Source: Gracilaria gracilis
Taxonomy: Eukaryota > Rhodophyta > Florideophyceae > Gracilariales > Gracilariaceae
Direction of reading: 5' to 3'
Assembly (NCBI GenBank): GCA_030374805.1
Contig: JARGSG010000237.1
Coordinates: 62,001 to 126,000 of the forward strand
DNA length: 64,000 nt
The position numbers and the translations under genes were made by a program. Shown here piece by piece: positions 1 to 9,219 of the stretch. Numbering within the stretch: position 1 is the first letter of the stretch; every line of letters starts with the position of its first letter. The notes under the pieces were generated by a model, which was not told where the DNA came from, made no database searches, and saw only the letters and a program-made list of their open reading frames with translations.

Positions 1-190
1 GGGAAGGTAGTTGATAGTAAAGCCGGAGATTGTCAAGGTGCAGGCTGGTGGCCCACGACAAGACGGCTAAGTTTCTCGAAGCGTTGTTGCCGCAGAGATA
101 CTCTTCTAGTATTTCCCGACATGCCACATGAAAAGTGCCACCATCACGATTGTATGGTGACCGTCGCATCCGTTCAGGTTGTCAACTGTC

Positions 191-727
191 ATGACACACA
201 TTATGGTGTGGCGCGGGGAGCTTCCCGAAGATAGTCTGAGGGGGTTTTGGCACCACGGGATCCGCTTAAGTGATGGTTCAGTTATTCACTACACAGGCAT
301 GAATGGCCCCAAAACTTTGCATAACGCTCGTGTTCTGCATACCGAAATGGACGAGTTTATCTCTGAACATGACCGCGCAGTACATGTCGTCCGTTATCCA
401 TCGTCGTTAAGACGGTTTTCAGAAGAGCAAGTTGAAACAAGAGCTAGAAACAGTCTTGGGACGCGGGGATATCATCTCCTGTTTCAGAACTGTGAGAATT
501 TTGCGAGGTGGTGCGTTACGGGTCGATCTTCTTCGTGTCAGGCCCAGGGCGCTTTTATTGGGATTGCCGGTGCTCTGGTTTGTGTGGGGCTAGGAGGTGG
601 TCTTCTGGGCTCTATACTCACCGCAGTCGTGGCGCAGAAGGCATGGGACAACGCTCGGAACCGAAGTGATACACGAGCGGGTGTAGCAGGCGAAGATAGT
701 GACGATGATGACGTATCCCCTCACTAA
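191..727 (+). CDS. LRAT/NlpC-P60-like (HRASLS-type) protein with C-terminal membrane segment
   Basis: About 178 aa from the first ATG at 191; the open frame begins earlier but not with ATG. Seen: an H-box-like stretch (WHHGIRLSDGSVIHY, about residues 20-34), then NCENFARWC near the middle. This matches the His plus NCxxF Cys pair of LRAT/HRASLS thiol acyltransferases and phospholipases. A Gly/Ala/Leu-rich hydrophobic segment (IGIAGALVCVGLGGG and on) follows, like the C-terminal anchor of HRASLS proteins, and the tail is acidic. Known for the family: acyl transfer or hydrolysis on phospholipids at membranes through a catalytic Cys. Inferred: a membrane-bound lipid acyltransferase or phospholipase. 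It converges on the ABHD12-like gene, with 166 bp between their stop codons. The substrate cannot be told from sequence. An upstream exon cannot be excluded because the window begins 190 bp before the start. Confidence 0.7.
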   Translation: MTHIMVWRGELPEDSLRGFWHHGIRLSDGSVIHYTGMNGPKTLHNARVLHTEMDEFISEHDRAVHVVRYPSSLRRFSEEQVETRARNSLGTRGYHLLFQNCENFARWCVTGRSSSCQAQGAFIGIAGALVCVGLGGGLLGSILTAVVAQKAWDNARNRSDTRAGVAGEDSDDDDVSPH

Positions 728-893
728 TTGAAATGCCCAGCTTTGTACCAAGCAGTATGACGAGTCTAGTGGACGCTGGGTTAGTATCACTTCCGCTCGA
801 CAAACGTTCTTGTACAAACGTTGGTGAGCCAACAGTTCCAAATGAAGATTGACACTTGTATATACAGGTATTCGAGAAACCGACGCGAGGTGT

Positions 894-1988
894 TCATTTG
901 AATTTGTGATGCGTCAATACGAATTTGTGAACAACTTGCAAGTAGTTTGGTGCGGAGTTGACATTGTTATGGCCGCATGTGGCAAACTCCTCAAAATGTA
1001 CATCTACACCGGCTTTCTTAGCGCATTCGTAAAGACAACGACCCTGTTCCACTGTAATCATCCTGTCGTTCTTCCCGTGCAGTATCAAGGTGGGCAGCTT
1101 CACCTGAGAAATCTTAGCAACACTATCGAGTTTTTCGTTCAAACAAAGCCTGAGAAACGCCCGCATGTTCGGCAAGATGCGGAAAGGAATGGCAATAGGA
1201 TGGGACATGACTGCTTCAACCAGTGAAGAGGGCGGAGCATCCAAGACAAGCAAGCAGTTGCGCTCTATCCGTCGGCTCCCGAGATTGGCGGCAAGATCGA
1301 CCGCGGCGAATGTTCCCAGACTCTGGCCGTAGATTATGATGGTAGAAGAACGGTGTAACCGTTCATTCAACCAAGTAAACATGTTTTTCGCGTCCGAAGA
1401 AAGCACTTCCTCCGAAGGTGAGCCGGGGCTGTCACCAAAGCCAGAGTAGTCGAAGGTAACAACGTGCGCATGTAGGTGGGCGCGCAATACTTGAAGCATG
1501 GTGACGCGTTTCGGCGGAAATGCTCGCGTGCCGCTGTTGCCGTGCAGAAACAGGACGGCAAGTTGTTTGGGATGTTGCAAACGATCTTCGAACGCTTCGT
1601 GGTCTTGGCATGCGAGAAACGGGGGGGAAGGGGGGACTAAGTGCCAGCCACAGAGATGTTGTTGTGAGACATGGCGCGCATTGTGCAAGCGATAAGGACC
1701 GAAGTCAGAAAGTGGAAAGAGGAACTGAGGAGGGCGTACCCAGTGAAGATAAGTCAGTGCGCGCTGGGCGGGGGGGTAGAAGGTGTGGATGAGAAAGAGA
1801 ATGAGGTAGAGCACAACGAGGAAGCCCAGAAAGTGGAAGAGGGAGATGGATACGCGAGGGAATGAGAGGAACGGCAGGCACAGCTCGTGGCGCGGCTCGG
1901 CAGACAGCGAAGGCACAAGCAAAGCATTTTCCGACATGCAGATATGTTGCAGCAGAAGCAGCAAGACAAGTGCGTGGGCGCGGCGCAT
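894..1988 (-). CDS. ABHD12: ABHD12-like alpha/beta hydrolase (lysophospholipid lipase)
   Basis: About 364 aa, started at the ATG at 1988; the frame is open to 2192 but begins there with TTG. Seen: a hydrophobic N-terminus, a membrane segment (FLVVLYLILFLIHTF), then oxyanion loop HGNSGTR, HVVTFDYSGFGDSPGSPSEE, nucleophile motif YGQSLG, acid in GKNDRM and His in CGHNN, so the Ser-Asp-His triad is complete. The block order, including SHPIAIPFRILP after the nucleophile, closely follows animal ABHD12, an integral-membrane lysophosphatidylserine lipase. ABHD13 and ABHD17 are the alternatives. Inferred: an ER-membrane lipase acting on lysophospholipids. Its promoter lies in the gap before the WW/LOR gene, which is transcribed the same way. 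The call as an active membrane serine hydrolase is firm; the exact orthology is moderate. Confidence 0.8.
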   Translation of the reverse strand: MRRAHALVLLLLLQHICMSENALLVPSLSAEPRHELCLPFLSFPRVSISLFHFLGFLVVLYLILFLIHTFYPPAQRALTYLHWVRPPQFLFPLSDFGPYRLHNARHVSQQHLCGWHLVPPSPPFLACQDHEAFEDRLQHPKQLAVLFLHGNSGTRAFPPKRVTMLQVLRAHLHAHVVTFDYSGFGDSPGSPSEEVLSSDAKNMFTWLNERLHRSSTIIIYGQSLGTFAAVDLAANLGSRRIERNCLLVLDAPPSSLVEAVMSHPIAIPFRILPNMRAFLRLCLNEKLDSVAKISQVKLPTLILHGKNDRMITVEQGRCLYECAKKAGVDVHFEEFATCGHNNVNSAPNYLQVVHKFVLTHHKFK

Positions 1989-2294
1989 GGGAACGTGGAG
2001 CAACGTTTGGTCTTTACACTTGGAATGGCTTTGCCTCTTTAACTCGGTACAAGGGTATCTAAACTTTGCATGTGGTCGTTGTTGGGCACGTAAGATAGGG
2101 ATACAACTGTGAGCAGACACGTCTGAGGCGCAGGCCGGTGTCGACAGCCAAATACAGTAACCACGAAAATGGAGAACCGAACAAAGAAGCAATTTTCGGC
2201 GCTCCTAAATTCTCTACCAGCCAGTATGGCAGATGCGCATAAGAAATGCATCAGAACGACACAAGTCGCGAAGCGGCAGCAGCGATCACACAGT

Positions 2295-3209
2295 CTAGAA
2301 CAGCGAGTTGTATCCTCTTCGTTCACCATCGTCACGATATTGCTCGTCGATGGCGATGACGAAGAACACAATAAGGGCTGTATCTTGATTCGGTTCGACG
2401 CGTAACACGTACGAGTCCTTCTCGAGCAGAATGTTCGAAAGCGTGAAACTTCTTCGACGGGCGGTGGCGATAATGCGACCTGTAGCCACCTCCTTGATGG
2501 TGAAGTCCTTGCGGAAAATATCTCCCTTGACTTCCATGTAGGGCGGTCCTTGATCGGTGGCGCCACGCCACGCGGCAATGGTGCTGTTACCAAAGCCGGG
2601 AATGAAGCTCTTCTTGCGGAGGGTGATGATGGGACGTCTTGTTGCTGCATCGGAAATTTGCATGCGTCCGCGCAAAGATATGATGCTTTCGACCATCTTG
2701 TACACAGGATGGCCGTGCATGTCGTACAGCGACTTGGAATCCTTGAAAGAAAACGCGTTTCCTTTTACCTTGAAGGTGGCTTCGCCCGTATCAGTTCGCT
2801 TAATAGAGAACGAATCGCCCGAAAGAGAAAAGACGTTTTCCTTGATCTTGAACTCCACGCTGTGGTTGAAGACAAAGCGCGCCGCCGCGGGGGGCATGTT
2901 ATGGGTGCGCGCTGGCTTTTGAGATGACTTGTGATGGCCACCGCTGGAACCGTGTTGGCCTGCATGTTGCTGATGCGAAGAGGAAGAGCCGGGGTAGCCC
3001 GCCGGCGCCCCTGAGGGATAAGCCGCCGGTTGGTAGTTTGAGGGGTAACCAGAACTGGACGGGTAGCCACCGGGCGGTGGCGGCGGCATTCTACCGTAGC
3101 CTTGCGCAGCCGGTGGATGCCACTGCGTTTGACCAGTGGAAGCGTTCGCGTAGTACCAACGGCCATCGGGCGCCTGATGCGCGGTCCATCCTGGAGCAAG
3201 CGAAGACAT
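2295..3209 (-). CDS. WW domain + proline-rich linker + LOR/DUF567 (tubby-like) protein
   Basis: 304 aa from the ATG at 3209 (MSSLAPGWTA). An in-frame ATG at 3590 would add a low-complexity leader and is less likely, because the WW domain starts directly after the inner ATG. Seen: a WW domain at residues 5-35 (GWTAHQAPDGRWYYANASTG then TQWHPP, with both Trp), a G/P/Y/S-rich linker at about 40-110, and a LOR (LURP1-related, tubby-like barrel) domain from about 115 to 290, with ENVFSLSGDSFSIKR, GNAFSFKDSKSLYDMHG, VKGDIFRKDFTIKE and the late DTALIVFFVIAIDEQ. LOR domains share the fold of phospholipid scramblases and are thought to bind membranes. Inferred: a membrane-associated adaptor binding PPxY partners. 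No enzyme motif is visible. Confidence 0.78.
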   Translation of the reverse strand: MSSLAPGWTAHQAPDGRWYYANASTGQTQWHPPAAQGYGRMPPPPPGGYPSSSGYPSNYQPAAYPSGAPAGYPGSSSSHQQHAGQHGSSGGHHKSSQKPARTHNMPPAAARFVFNHSVEFKIKENVFSLSGDSFSIKRTDTGEATFKVKGNAFSFKDSKSLYDMHGHPVYKMVESIISLRGRMQISDAATRRPIITLRKKSFIPGFGNSTIAAWRGATDQGPPYMEVKGDIFRKDFTIKEVATGRIIATARRRSFTLSNILLEKDSYVLRVEPNQDTALIVFFVIAIDEQYRDDGERRGYNSLF

Positions 3210-3594
3210 GGCGGGGGTGTAGAGCGACGAAAATGGAGTTGAAGGGGGGGAGGGTGAAAGTGACACGACTCGGCGGGCAACGGATGGTGCAGCGAAGCGA
3301 TGAACGCGACTGAACTTGAGCTGTGGGCGCGCTCTCAAGGTTAGCGTGAAGCGCAGCGCTAGAACCTTTTTTACGATGAGCGCGTGGGCGCGACGGGTGC
3401 GAGCGCGAAGACACGACGCGCGTGCCTGCCGCTCGCTGGCGCGCTGTGATTGGGCGACAGAAAAACATCCACACGCCCCAGTTCGTTCTGACAGCACGGC
3501 CGAAACTGGCGCACGGCGCACGCAACGCGCGTGGAACAACTGGCGTCCCTGCTGTGCACCGCCAATCTCCCGTGGCGCGAGCCTCTTCATGTCT
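3210..3594. other. Gap between TRIP13 stop and WW/LOR start
   Basis: 385 bp, GC-rich (many GCGCG runs), presumably the TRIP13 3' end and the WW/LOR promoter and 5' leader. The frame of the WW/LOR gene stays open through it, but the translation is Arg/Ala/Ser low complexity. I see no separate gene. Confidence 0.5.
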
Positions 3595-4827
3595 CTAGAA
3601 GGCGCTTCGCTCCATCGCGCTAACGGCGGCCGCCATCACGCGTTCGAAGCTCACGCCGTCGCCGTCGCCCCCCGCCCCGATGGCGTACGCCTCCGTCAGC
3701 GCCGCCACGGCCAACTTCCGCAGCCGCCTTCCACTCAGTTGCGCGCCGCGCTGCACCGCCTCCGCCACCTGTTGCACCGCCCTTGCGCGCACCGCCGACG
3801 ATCCATCGCGCACCAGCCCCAGGCGTACCAGCTCGTCTACCGCCGACACCACCAACGCGGCTCGCACGGAGCCCTGAGGCTCATCCAGCCTCACCAGCAA
3901 ATCACATCGATCTACCAACGCCTCGTCCAGCTGGTGGCGTAGGTTGCTGGTACCAATCACGATCACGTTTCCACACGCGGCCGTCCTGTCTACACTCTGC
4001 AGCAGCGAGTTCACCACACGTACTGCGTCGCCTGGCTCCGAGCCGCTCGCGTATTTGTCACGAGTCAGTGCGATGCTTTCCAACTCATCGATCAGTACGA
4101 ACACCATGTCGTTCTTCTGCGCAAGTTGCAGTACCTTCTCAAACAGATCACCCAGGTTTCGTGAGCTTTCCGCGAAGAATTTGCTCAGCAGCAATTCCGT
4201 GTGCACGCGTACTAACGTTACTTGTCCGCCTCCTCGCACCGCGCTCTCGTGAGCGACAGCATGCGCCACGCTGGTCTTGCCGGTGCCGGGCGGACCATGC
4301 AGCAGCAGAAGACCGCTGCATCCCAGGTTGGCACCGAGTATGAGGCGCACGCGCACGTACGACATGAGCTTGCTTTTGAGACCATGAGGCAGACAGAGCG
4401 CCTCCCAGCTGCCTTCGAGATGCAAACACGGTAGCTGCATCACCGTGGCGCCCGTCCATCGGTAGCTGCGGCTTCGCAAGTAGTACGCGTGTGTGTGTAT
4501 GTTGAACGGCGGTGGTGCAAGCGTCTTGCGTTCTTCGGTGGTGCTCTCGACTTCGTCCACGACAACTCGAGCACTCTCGACGCGGAACCAATGCACACCT
4601 CCACGCGCTGGGATGCGTTCCAGATCGCGTACGAGCGCGGGGTTGAGTTCATCCTTGTCCGCAAGAGGGTCAGAAACAATGCGCTCCAGCGTGCTCTTGA
4701 CGTGCTTGAACTGTGGGCTGTCGGTATTCACTTGAAGCTCGCCGTTTTGGAGCGAGTGTTCGTCGGGCGGGCGAAGACGGACCTTCATGTGAGCCACAAC
4801 GACATGGTCGGCCGAATCGACGGTCAT
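3595..4827 (-). CDS. TRIP13: AAA+ ATPase TRIP13/PCH2 (HORMA remodeller)
   Basis: 410 aa from the ATG at 4827. Seen: LPCLHLEGSWEALCLP, the region preceding the ATPase that is typical of TRIP13; Walker A GPPGTGKT at residues 178-185; Walker B VFVLIDELE at 242-250; GSEPGDAVRVVNSLLQSVD; sensor IGTSN; and a C-terminal LSGRRLRKL small-domain motif. Each block aligns in order with human TRIP13 and yeast Pch2. Known role: with p31comet it unfolds HORMA proteins (Mad2, meiotic HORMADs), controlling the spindle checkpoint and meiotic recombination. Inferred: the same job here, in nucleus and cytosol. It diverges from the hydrolase at 5333, sharing about 500 bp of upstream DNA. The length is close to the usual 420-430 aa, and no intron is needed. 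Confidence 0.92.
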   Translation of the reverse strand: MTVDSADHVVVAHMKVRLRPPDEHSLQNGELQVNTDSPQFKHVKSTLERIVSDPLADKDELNPALVRDLERIPARGGVHWFRVESARVVVDEVESTTEERKTLAPPPFNIHTHAYYLRSRSYRWTGATVMQLPCLHLEGSWEALCLPHGLKSKLMSYVRVRLILGANLGCSGLLLLHGPPGTGKTSVAHAVAHESAVRGGGQVTLVRVHTELLLSKFFAESSRNLGDLFEKVLQLAQKNDMVFVLIDELESIALTRDKYASGSEPGDAVRVVNSLLQSVDRTAACGNVIVIGTSNLRHQLDEALVDRCDLLVRLDEPQGSVRAALVVSAVDELVRLGLVRDGSSAVRARAVQQVAEAVQRGAQLSGRRLRKLAVAALTEAYAIGAGGDGDGVSFERVMAAAVSAMERSAF

Positions 4828-5332
4828 GGCGGTGCGGATGCGCTGGCGACAACATCAGTCACCTGTAGCAGCGAACGGCCGAGCCTCTTTAAACGCCTTT
4901 TGCGGGCGCGCGCCATTGTGGACGAAGCGGAATCGGAAGCGAAAGCGGGAGCGAGAGCGGGAGCGAAAGTGGCAGCGAAAGTGGCAGCGAAAGCAAAGGG
5001 AAAAGTGAGCAAGTGGGGCTTTTTTTGATGCATGCAGCGAGCGGTGCGGGTGCCTTTTGTTTGCATAGCAGAGCTGCGCGAGCGCTCCTCCCCACCACAT
5101 GGGTCAAGCGCTCCGCTCTTTCAGGTAGGTACCTGTACTACATGAGTGGGCGCCTAACGGCAAGCAAAAGCGCTTCTCTGTACGTTCGGTAGAGTTAGCT
5201 TGTCTTCTCCCTCACCTTCTTCGCGGCCGTCAACGCTGTGGGCCAGTTTCCCACCTGCTCCCCCTCCACCGACAGCGCCGCAGTATTCGCTTCAACTGTT
5301 CCCGTTCGCCTGACCGTTTTCGTCGCAAAATC
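4828..5332. promoter_or_regulatory. Shared divergent promoter region, TRIP13 / alpha-beta hydrolase
   Basis: 505 bp between two divergent ATGs. It holds a purine-rich degenerate hexamer tract (GCGGGAGCGAGAGCGGGAGC style, about 4918-5005). Small open frames here are low complexity and I do not call them. No TATA-like element is obvious. Confidence 0.45.
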
Positions 5333-6823
5333 ATGCCGCGCCTTCATGTGCCTCTCACGCGCAACTCCACAGCGGACAAGCCGCCACAAATTGCCGTGTC
5401 ATTCCGCGTACATGGCACAGGACCTGTTCTCGTGCTCATGGTACCCGGCTTATGCGTACCGGCGTCAATGTATGATGCCATGTCCGCTGTGTTAAGGTCC
5501 ACCGGTCAGTTCACCTGTGTCATCGTAGATAATCGTGGCATGGGACGCTCAGACGCCCCGTATGCGGGCATAAGGGGCGGCGCGGGCTACAATGCTACGG
5601 AGCTTGCACAGGATTGTTGGGACGTTGTCGACGAGGTGCGCACTATGAGAGATGGCAGTGATGCACATTCCGACGCTGACACTGACGACGAACATGAGCT
5701 GTTGAACCCTGAGATTGCTATTGTTGGCCATTCCATGGGGGGTATGATTGCACAGCATATGGTTGCGTTGCGACCCAGTCAGGTTCGTTTTTTGGCGCTG
5801 TTGTCTACCCATGCTGGTGGTTTCTGGAATCTCATTCCCACTGGCCGCATGATATACGGCGCGTTCAAAGTGGCCTGGAGTGGATTCGATAGAGACGTCC
5901 ATGCCGCAGTTAACTTGTCTCTTCATTTCACCCAAAAGTTCCTGGATGACTGGGTTGGCGATCGGCACCATTCGGTAGAGCATCAAGCTGAAGCTGAGCA
6001 ATGGAAAGAAGAGCAACCACCAATTCGAGAATCGCAGAGCAGCAGTCCAAATGGACACCAACTCAATAACACTACTAACTCCGACTCTGACGCTTCATCA
6101 GGCTCACAAACCATTGCAACGCCACCAAACTCTCCCACATCCGAAACACAGTTGGAATCACCTGCACTTGAAGGCCACCGTGGCTTGCTATCCACCCCTG
6201 AAAGCATCGGCTTTGTTGAATCTAAGCTTCTTGAGCTTGCTCACGACGCGCAAATTCACTTCGGACTCACGCGAGCCGCGCTCACACGCGCGCTTTGGAA
6301 ACCAAGACGCGCTCTCTTTCGCGCAATAGCCAAGCAGCGACGACGTGCACGCCGTCGATTCGACATTTACCATGCAAAGTACGCTGGCCGTGAAATCAAT
6401 CCTGAAGATCATAACCCAGCAGAGGCGAAACCGAACGCACTTTCAAGCCCTCAGGACTCCCCACATGCCATGTACGGCCATGCAGCTGTGGTCCGCTCCC
6501 ACTGTCTACCCTCAAGCTTCGCTCGACGACTTCGACAGTGTTCGAGGATACTGAAGCTGGTGATGTTGGGAAGACATGACAGCGTCGTCACTCCCGCCGC
6601 TTCGAGACGGCTCGCAAGCGCTGTGGGTGCCGACACTGTAGTTGAAGTCGATGCGGCACACTTCATTACAGATGAGGCTGCAGCGGAAGTCACAATGTTC
6701 ATAGTTTACGGACTTCGGAAAGCATTCTTTTCTCAAAACGGATCAAAATGCTCCTGCGAATGGTGCCGAACAGATGTCGATCAGGACGGTACCCTAGATG
6801 CCCTATCATGCCGAATGTGTTGA
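5333..6823 (+). CDS. Alpha/beta hydrolase with a long polar insertion
   Basis: 496 aa from the ATG at 5333. Seen: the hydrolase start (VSFRVHGTGPVLVLMVPGLC), VIVDNRGMGRSDAP, nucleophile elbow GHSMGG at about residue 138, acid in MLGRHDSVVTP and a final His in VDAAHFITDE, so the triad is intact. Between nucleophile and acid lies an insertion of about 200 residues, rich in Ser, Thr, Asn, Gln and Glu (for example HQLNNTTNSDSD) and probably disordered, then a basic stretch (RAIAKQRRRARRRFDIYH). A short Cys-containing tail follows (CSCEWCRTDVDQ, then CRMC). Known: a broad family of hydrolases and esterases with no substrate inferable. No signal peptide is visible. It converges on the carotenoid-oxygenase-like gene. 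Confidence 0.75.
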   Translation: MPRLHVPLTRNSTADKPPQIAVSFRVHGTGPVLVLMVPGLCVPASMYDAMSAVLRSTGQFTCVIVDNRGMGRSDAPYAGIRGGAGYNATELAQDCWDVVDEVRTMRDGSDAHSDADTDDEHELLNPEIAIVGHSMGGMIAQHMVALRPSQVRFLALLSTHAGGFWNLIPTGRMIYGAFKVAWSGFDRDVHAAVNLSLHFTQKFLDDWVGDRHHSVEHQAEAEQWKEEQPPIRESQSSSPNGHQLNNTTNSDSDASSGSQTIATPPNSPTSETQLESPALEGHRGLLSTPESIGFVESKLLELAHDAQIHFGLTRAALTRALWKPRRALFRAIAKQRRRARRRFDIYHAKYAGREINPEDHNPAEAKPNALSSPQDSPHAMYGHAAVVRSHCLPSSFARRLRQCSRILKLVMLGRHDSVVTPAASRRLASAVGADTVVEVDAAHFITDEAAAEVTMFIVYGLRKAFFSQNGSKCSCEWCRTDVDQDGTLDALSCRMC

Positions 6824-7536
6824 CGCCCAGCGTCTAAAAGTTGGCATGGTAGTTAACGTGGAAGGAGCTGTGGGTACAGTATGCGCTCTGGTTTTTGTTC
6901 GGCTTAAAAGTATATCTGGCTCGGATGAACATGACAAGAGGATTGTCGTACACTACTCTAATCCGAAGCTCGTGTGGTTCTGTGAGAAGAGTATTTCTGT
7001 AGCAATCGAATATCCTGACAGTCCAAGTATTTTTTTCCCTCTTTGATCATTGGAATGCTCTTAGTTCAGCGTAGAACCAATCTTGTAGAAACTGAACTTC
7101 ACCTATGTTATGACGAACATGGGTAAGACGTTGCGGGGGTAATCCTGTGATAGTTCAACAATTAACAAAACATGTGCAGATGAAACCTACCATGCAAGGA
7201 CTGCTATGTACGGTTTGGGTGTGTTCGCAAGTCTGTACAATCATGTCGAAAATGGTGCGTGATGCCTGCAACGTCCAGGGACAACTGAGCAAGGCCCATT
7301 AGTTGTAACATTAGGAGAGTCACTCATTCTCTGTACACTGCACTCTAATTCTGCATTTGTACTTTGGATTCGCCGGTTGACAACCTTCGAAACCAGTTCG
7401 CCCATAATTACGGTTCCGCTCTTGACCACGACAACGCCTGCATCCGCATGTTCCTCAGCATTGAACGATAGAGCATGCCATCTTTTAATCACATGGTGAC
7501 TAACGCTGTTGCCGTTCCTTCTCAAGCAGAAATCGA
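6824..7536. other. Convergent intergenic region
   Basis: 713 bp between convergent stop codons. An 82-aa frame (6798-7046, +) and a 99-aa frame (7241-7540, -) are open but resemble no domain; the second starts in an ATGA overlap with the upstream stop, which has no obvious meaning in a eukaryote. Probably both 3' UTRs. Confidence 0.4.
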
Positions 7537-9219
7537 TCATTGATTGAAGCCCAGAGAACTGAAGGATGAATCAATGTCATTCCATCCCCTGGAATCGAAT
7601 ATCTCATACGCACTCCTTACAGGCTTGCTTCCTTCTTCGCTCCATTCCATAGAGTGACGTGCCCAAACTCCTCCTGCTGTACCCTGCAGAGCGCCAAACT
7701 TTTCACTGTCTAGTTGTATCACAGTTATCGGCCCATCTTCGATGGCTGCAGCGTTAAACAGTAGCAGCTCTCCCCCTTTTGAAGGATTTCGACAGTTTGT
7801 GCGCAAAATGGCCGCATAAGAACCGTCCCAGTTCATGATGACACCGGACAGCCTATCGTCACCCTTTGGCGTAAACCACGTCCCACTCGAACTGTTATCG
7901 AGAGTCTTCACACCAGATCTTAACGAAGATGAATCATACGTTAAACAAATGCATGGTTGATTGACGGCCATCTCCGTGTCAAGGAATTTCCCTGCTTCGT
8001 AGAACATCAAGTCCTTTTCGAACCAAGGAAAGTCCAAGGTCTCTTTTGAAAGGGTCTCCAGTCTTTCTGATTTCAGGTCGTCTAGCGATATTCCTACCTC
8101 AAACACATCATTTCGAAGGCATGTAGGGTCTTCACAGGCCCACAGAGTTCCGGATAACGCGTCTGAAATGGTGTCCAAACCAACCAACGGCTTAGCGTCT
8201 TTGGCAGAAAGACATAAACCACGTACCGATAGTTGGTTATCTACTTCTGTGATGCCAATTATGCGATTAACGATCGTACCGTCAAATCGAATTGATCCCA
8301 GGGGACCACCATGCCTGTCTAGCACTGTGATAACAGTTCCTTCTTTCAAATCTATGACAGGAGGATCCTTTCTCGCAGATTTACCCATCAACGAGGACAA
8401 TAAGTTCGAAGAAGGTGCTCTGGAAACGCACATAGCTGTGACGATGTAGTTCTTTGAGACTGTTAAGGCCGTGAAATATGCACCCTTAGGAATGTTCATT
8501 CGCGGGTATTGTTTGCTTCGACCTCCTTTTTCTCGAACAAAGGCACCAGTTAACGATCCGGCTGAGGTCCTTCCGATACTTAAAACCACAGTTGTATCAC
8601 CATATCTAACAGGAGCGCAGCAAACTTCAGTGCCACGTTCCCGCGCAAGTTCTTGGGAATCTGTCAAAACGTCACCAAGGGCAGTGGGTCCTCTCGAAAC
8701 CAAAGTTCCGCCCCCAACTATTAGCGGGAGTGTATAGGGTCCAATTACAAGCACTTTGGGCTTGTTGTCATCCCCCCAGCATACAATGCCATTTACACAA
8801 GAAGCCCGAGGTTTCAAAGGAGCGTTCCAACCAGTTGCGCCAGGCGTTCCATAGATTCCGCGATATAATCGTTTGCCAGCCCGCGCTTCGAGCATAAACG
8901 GCTTCGTCCGTGCAAAACGTCCTCGTATCCATATTTGACCTTCCTCAGAATCGGGAAATGACAGTGCGAGAATATAAGCATCACCGTCCAGTTGGTGGGA
9001 TGGTGAAGGAGCCGTCGCCAGGTGCTCTGGAACGGATGGAATGTTGTAATATATGGTAGTTCCTCGACAGGCATCGGGAACCTTCTGAGCTGCAGCAGGA
9101 ATCGGATAGCTAGGTTCTTTTGTATGAGACTGAGCACAAGCCAGGACTCCTTGGCTGCCTGTTCTTGGACAGTTGGCTCGCGTTGCGAAACCGCTTGGTA
9201 CAAAAGACAATACATTCAT
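7537..9219 (-). CDS. Carotenoid cleavage oxygenase-like protein lacking the iron-binding histidines
   Basis: 560 aa from the ATG at 9219, with a Ser/Ala/Arg leader of about 30 residues resembling an organelle transit peptide. Seen, in the order of the CCD/RPE65 propeller: HQLDGD (cf. DGDGM), RGRFARTKPFMLEARAGKRLYRG, IVCWGDD.KVLVI, GAYFTALTVSKNYIV (where CCDs have HDFAITENY), DFPWFEKDLMFYEAG, WFTPKGDDRLSGVIMNWDG, GELLLFNAAAIEDGPITVIQL and ALQGTAGG (where CCDs have GFH). The four His that hold the Fe(II) are absent: Phe249, Asn318 and Gln512 stand at three positions, and no His occurs near the first. Known: CCDs cleave carotenoids with that iron. Inferred: a non-catalytic member, perhaps a plastid carotenoid-binding or regulatory protein. 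The family call rests on motif order, not a search. Confidence 0.7.
   Translation of the reverse strand: MNVLSFVPSGFATRANCPRTGSQGVLACAQSHTKEPSYPIPAAAQKVPDACRGTTIYYNIPSVPEHLATAPSPSHQLDGDAYILALSFPDSEEGQIWIRGRFARTKPFMLEARAGKRLYRGIYGTPGATGWNAPLKPRASCVNGIVCWGDDNKPKVLVIGPYTLPLIVGGGTLVSRGPTALGDVLTDSQELARERGTEVCCAPVRYGDTTVVLSIGRTSAGSLTGAFVREKGGRSKQYPRMNIPKGAYFTALTVSKNYIVTAMCVSRAPSSNLLSSLMGKSARKDPPVIDLKEGTVITVLDRHGGPLGSIRFDGTIVNRIIGITEVDNQLSVRGLCLSAKDAKPLVGLDTISDALSGTLWACEDPTCLRNDVFEVGISLDDLKSERLETLSKETLDFPWFEKDLMFYEAGKFLDTEMAVNQPCICLTYDSSSLRSGVKTLDNSSSGTWFTPKGDDRLSGVIMNWDGSYAAILRTNCRNPSKGGELLLFNAAAIEDGPITVIQLDSEKFGALQGTAGGVWARHSMEWSEEGSKPVRSAYEIFDSRGWNDIDSSFSSLGFNQ

Noticed and set aside
7241-7540. 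99-aa frame overlapping the stop of the carotenoid-oxygenase-like gene by ATGA
   Set aside because: Looks like bacterial translational coupling, but the host is a eukaryote and the peptide has no domain; likely 3' UTR.
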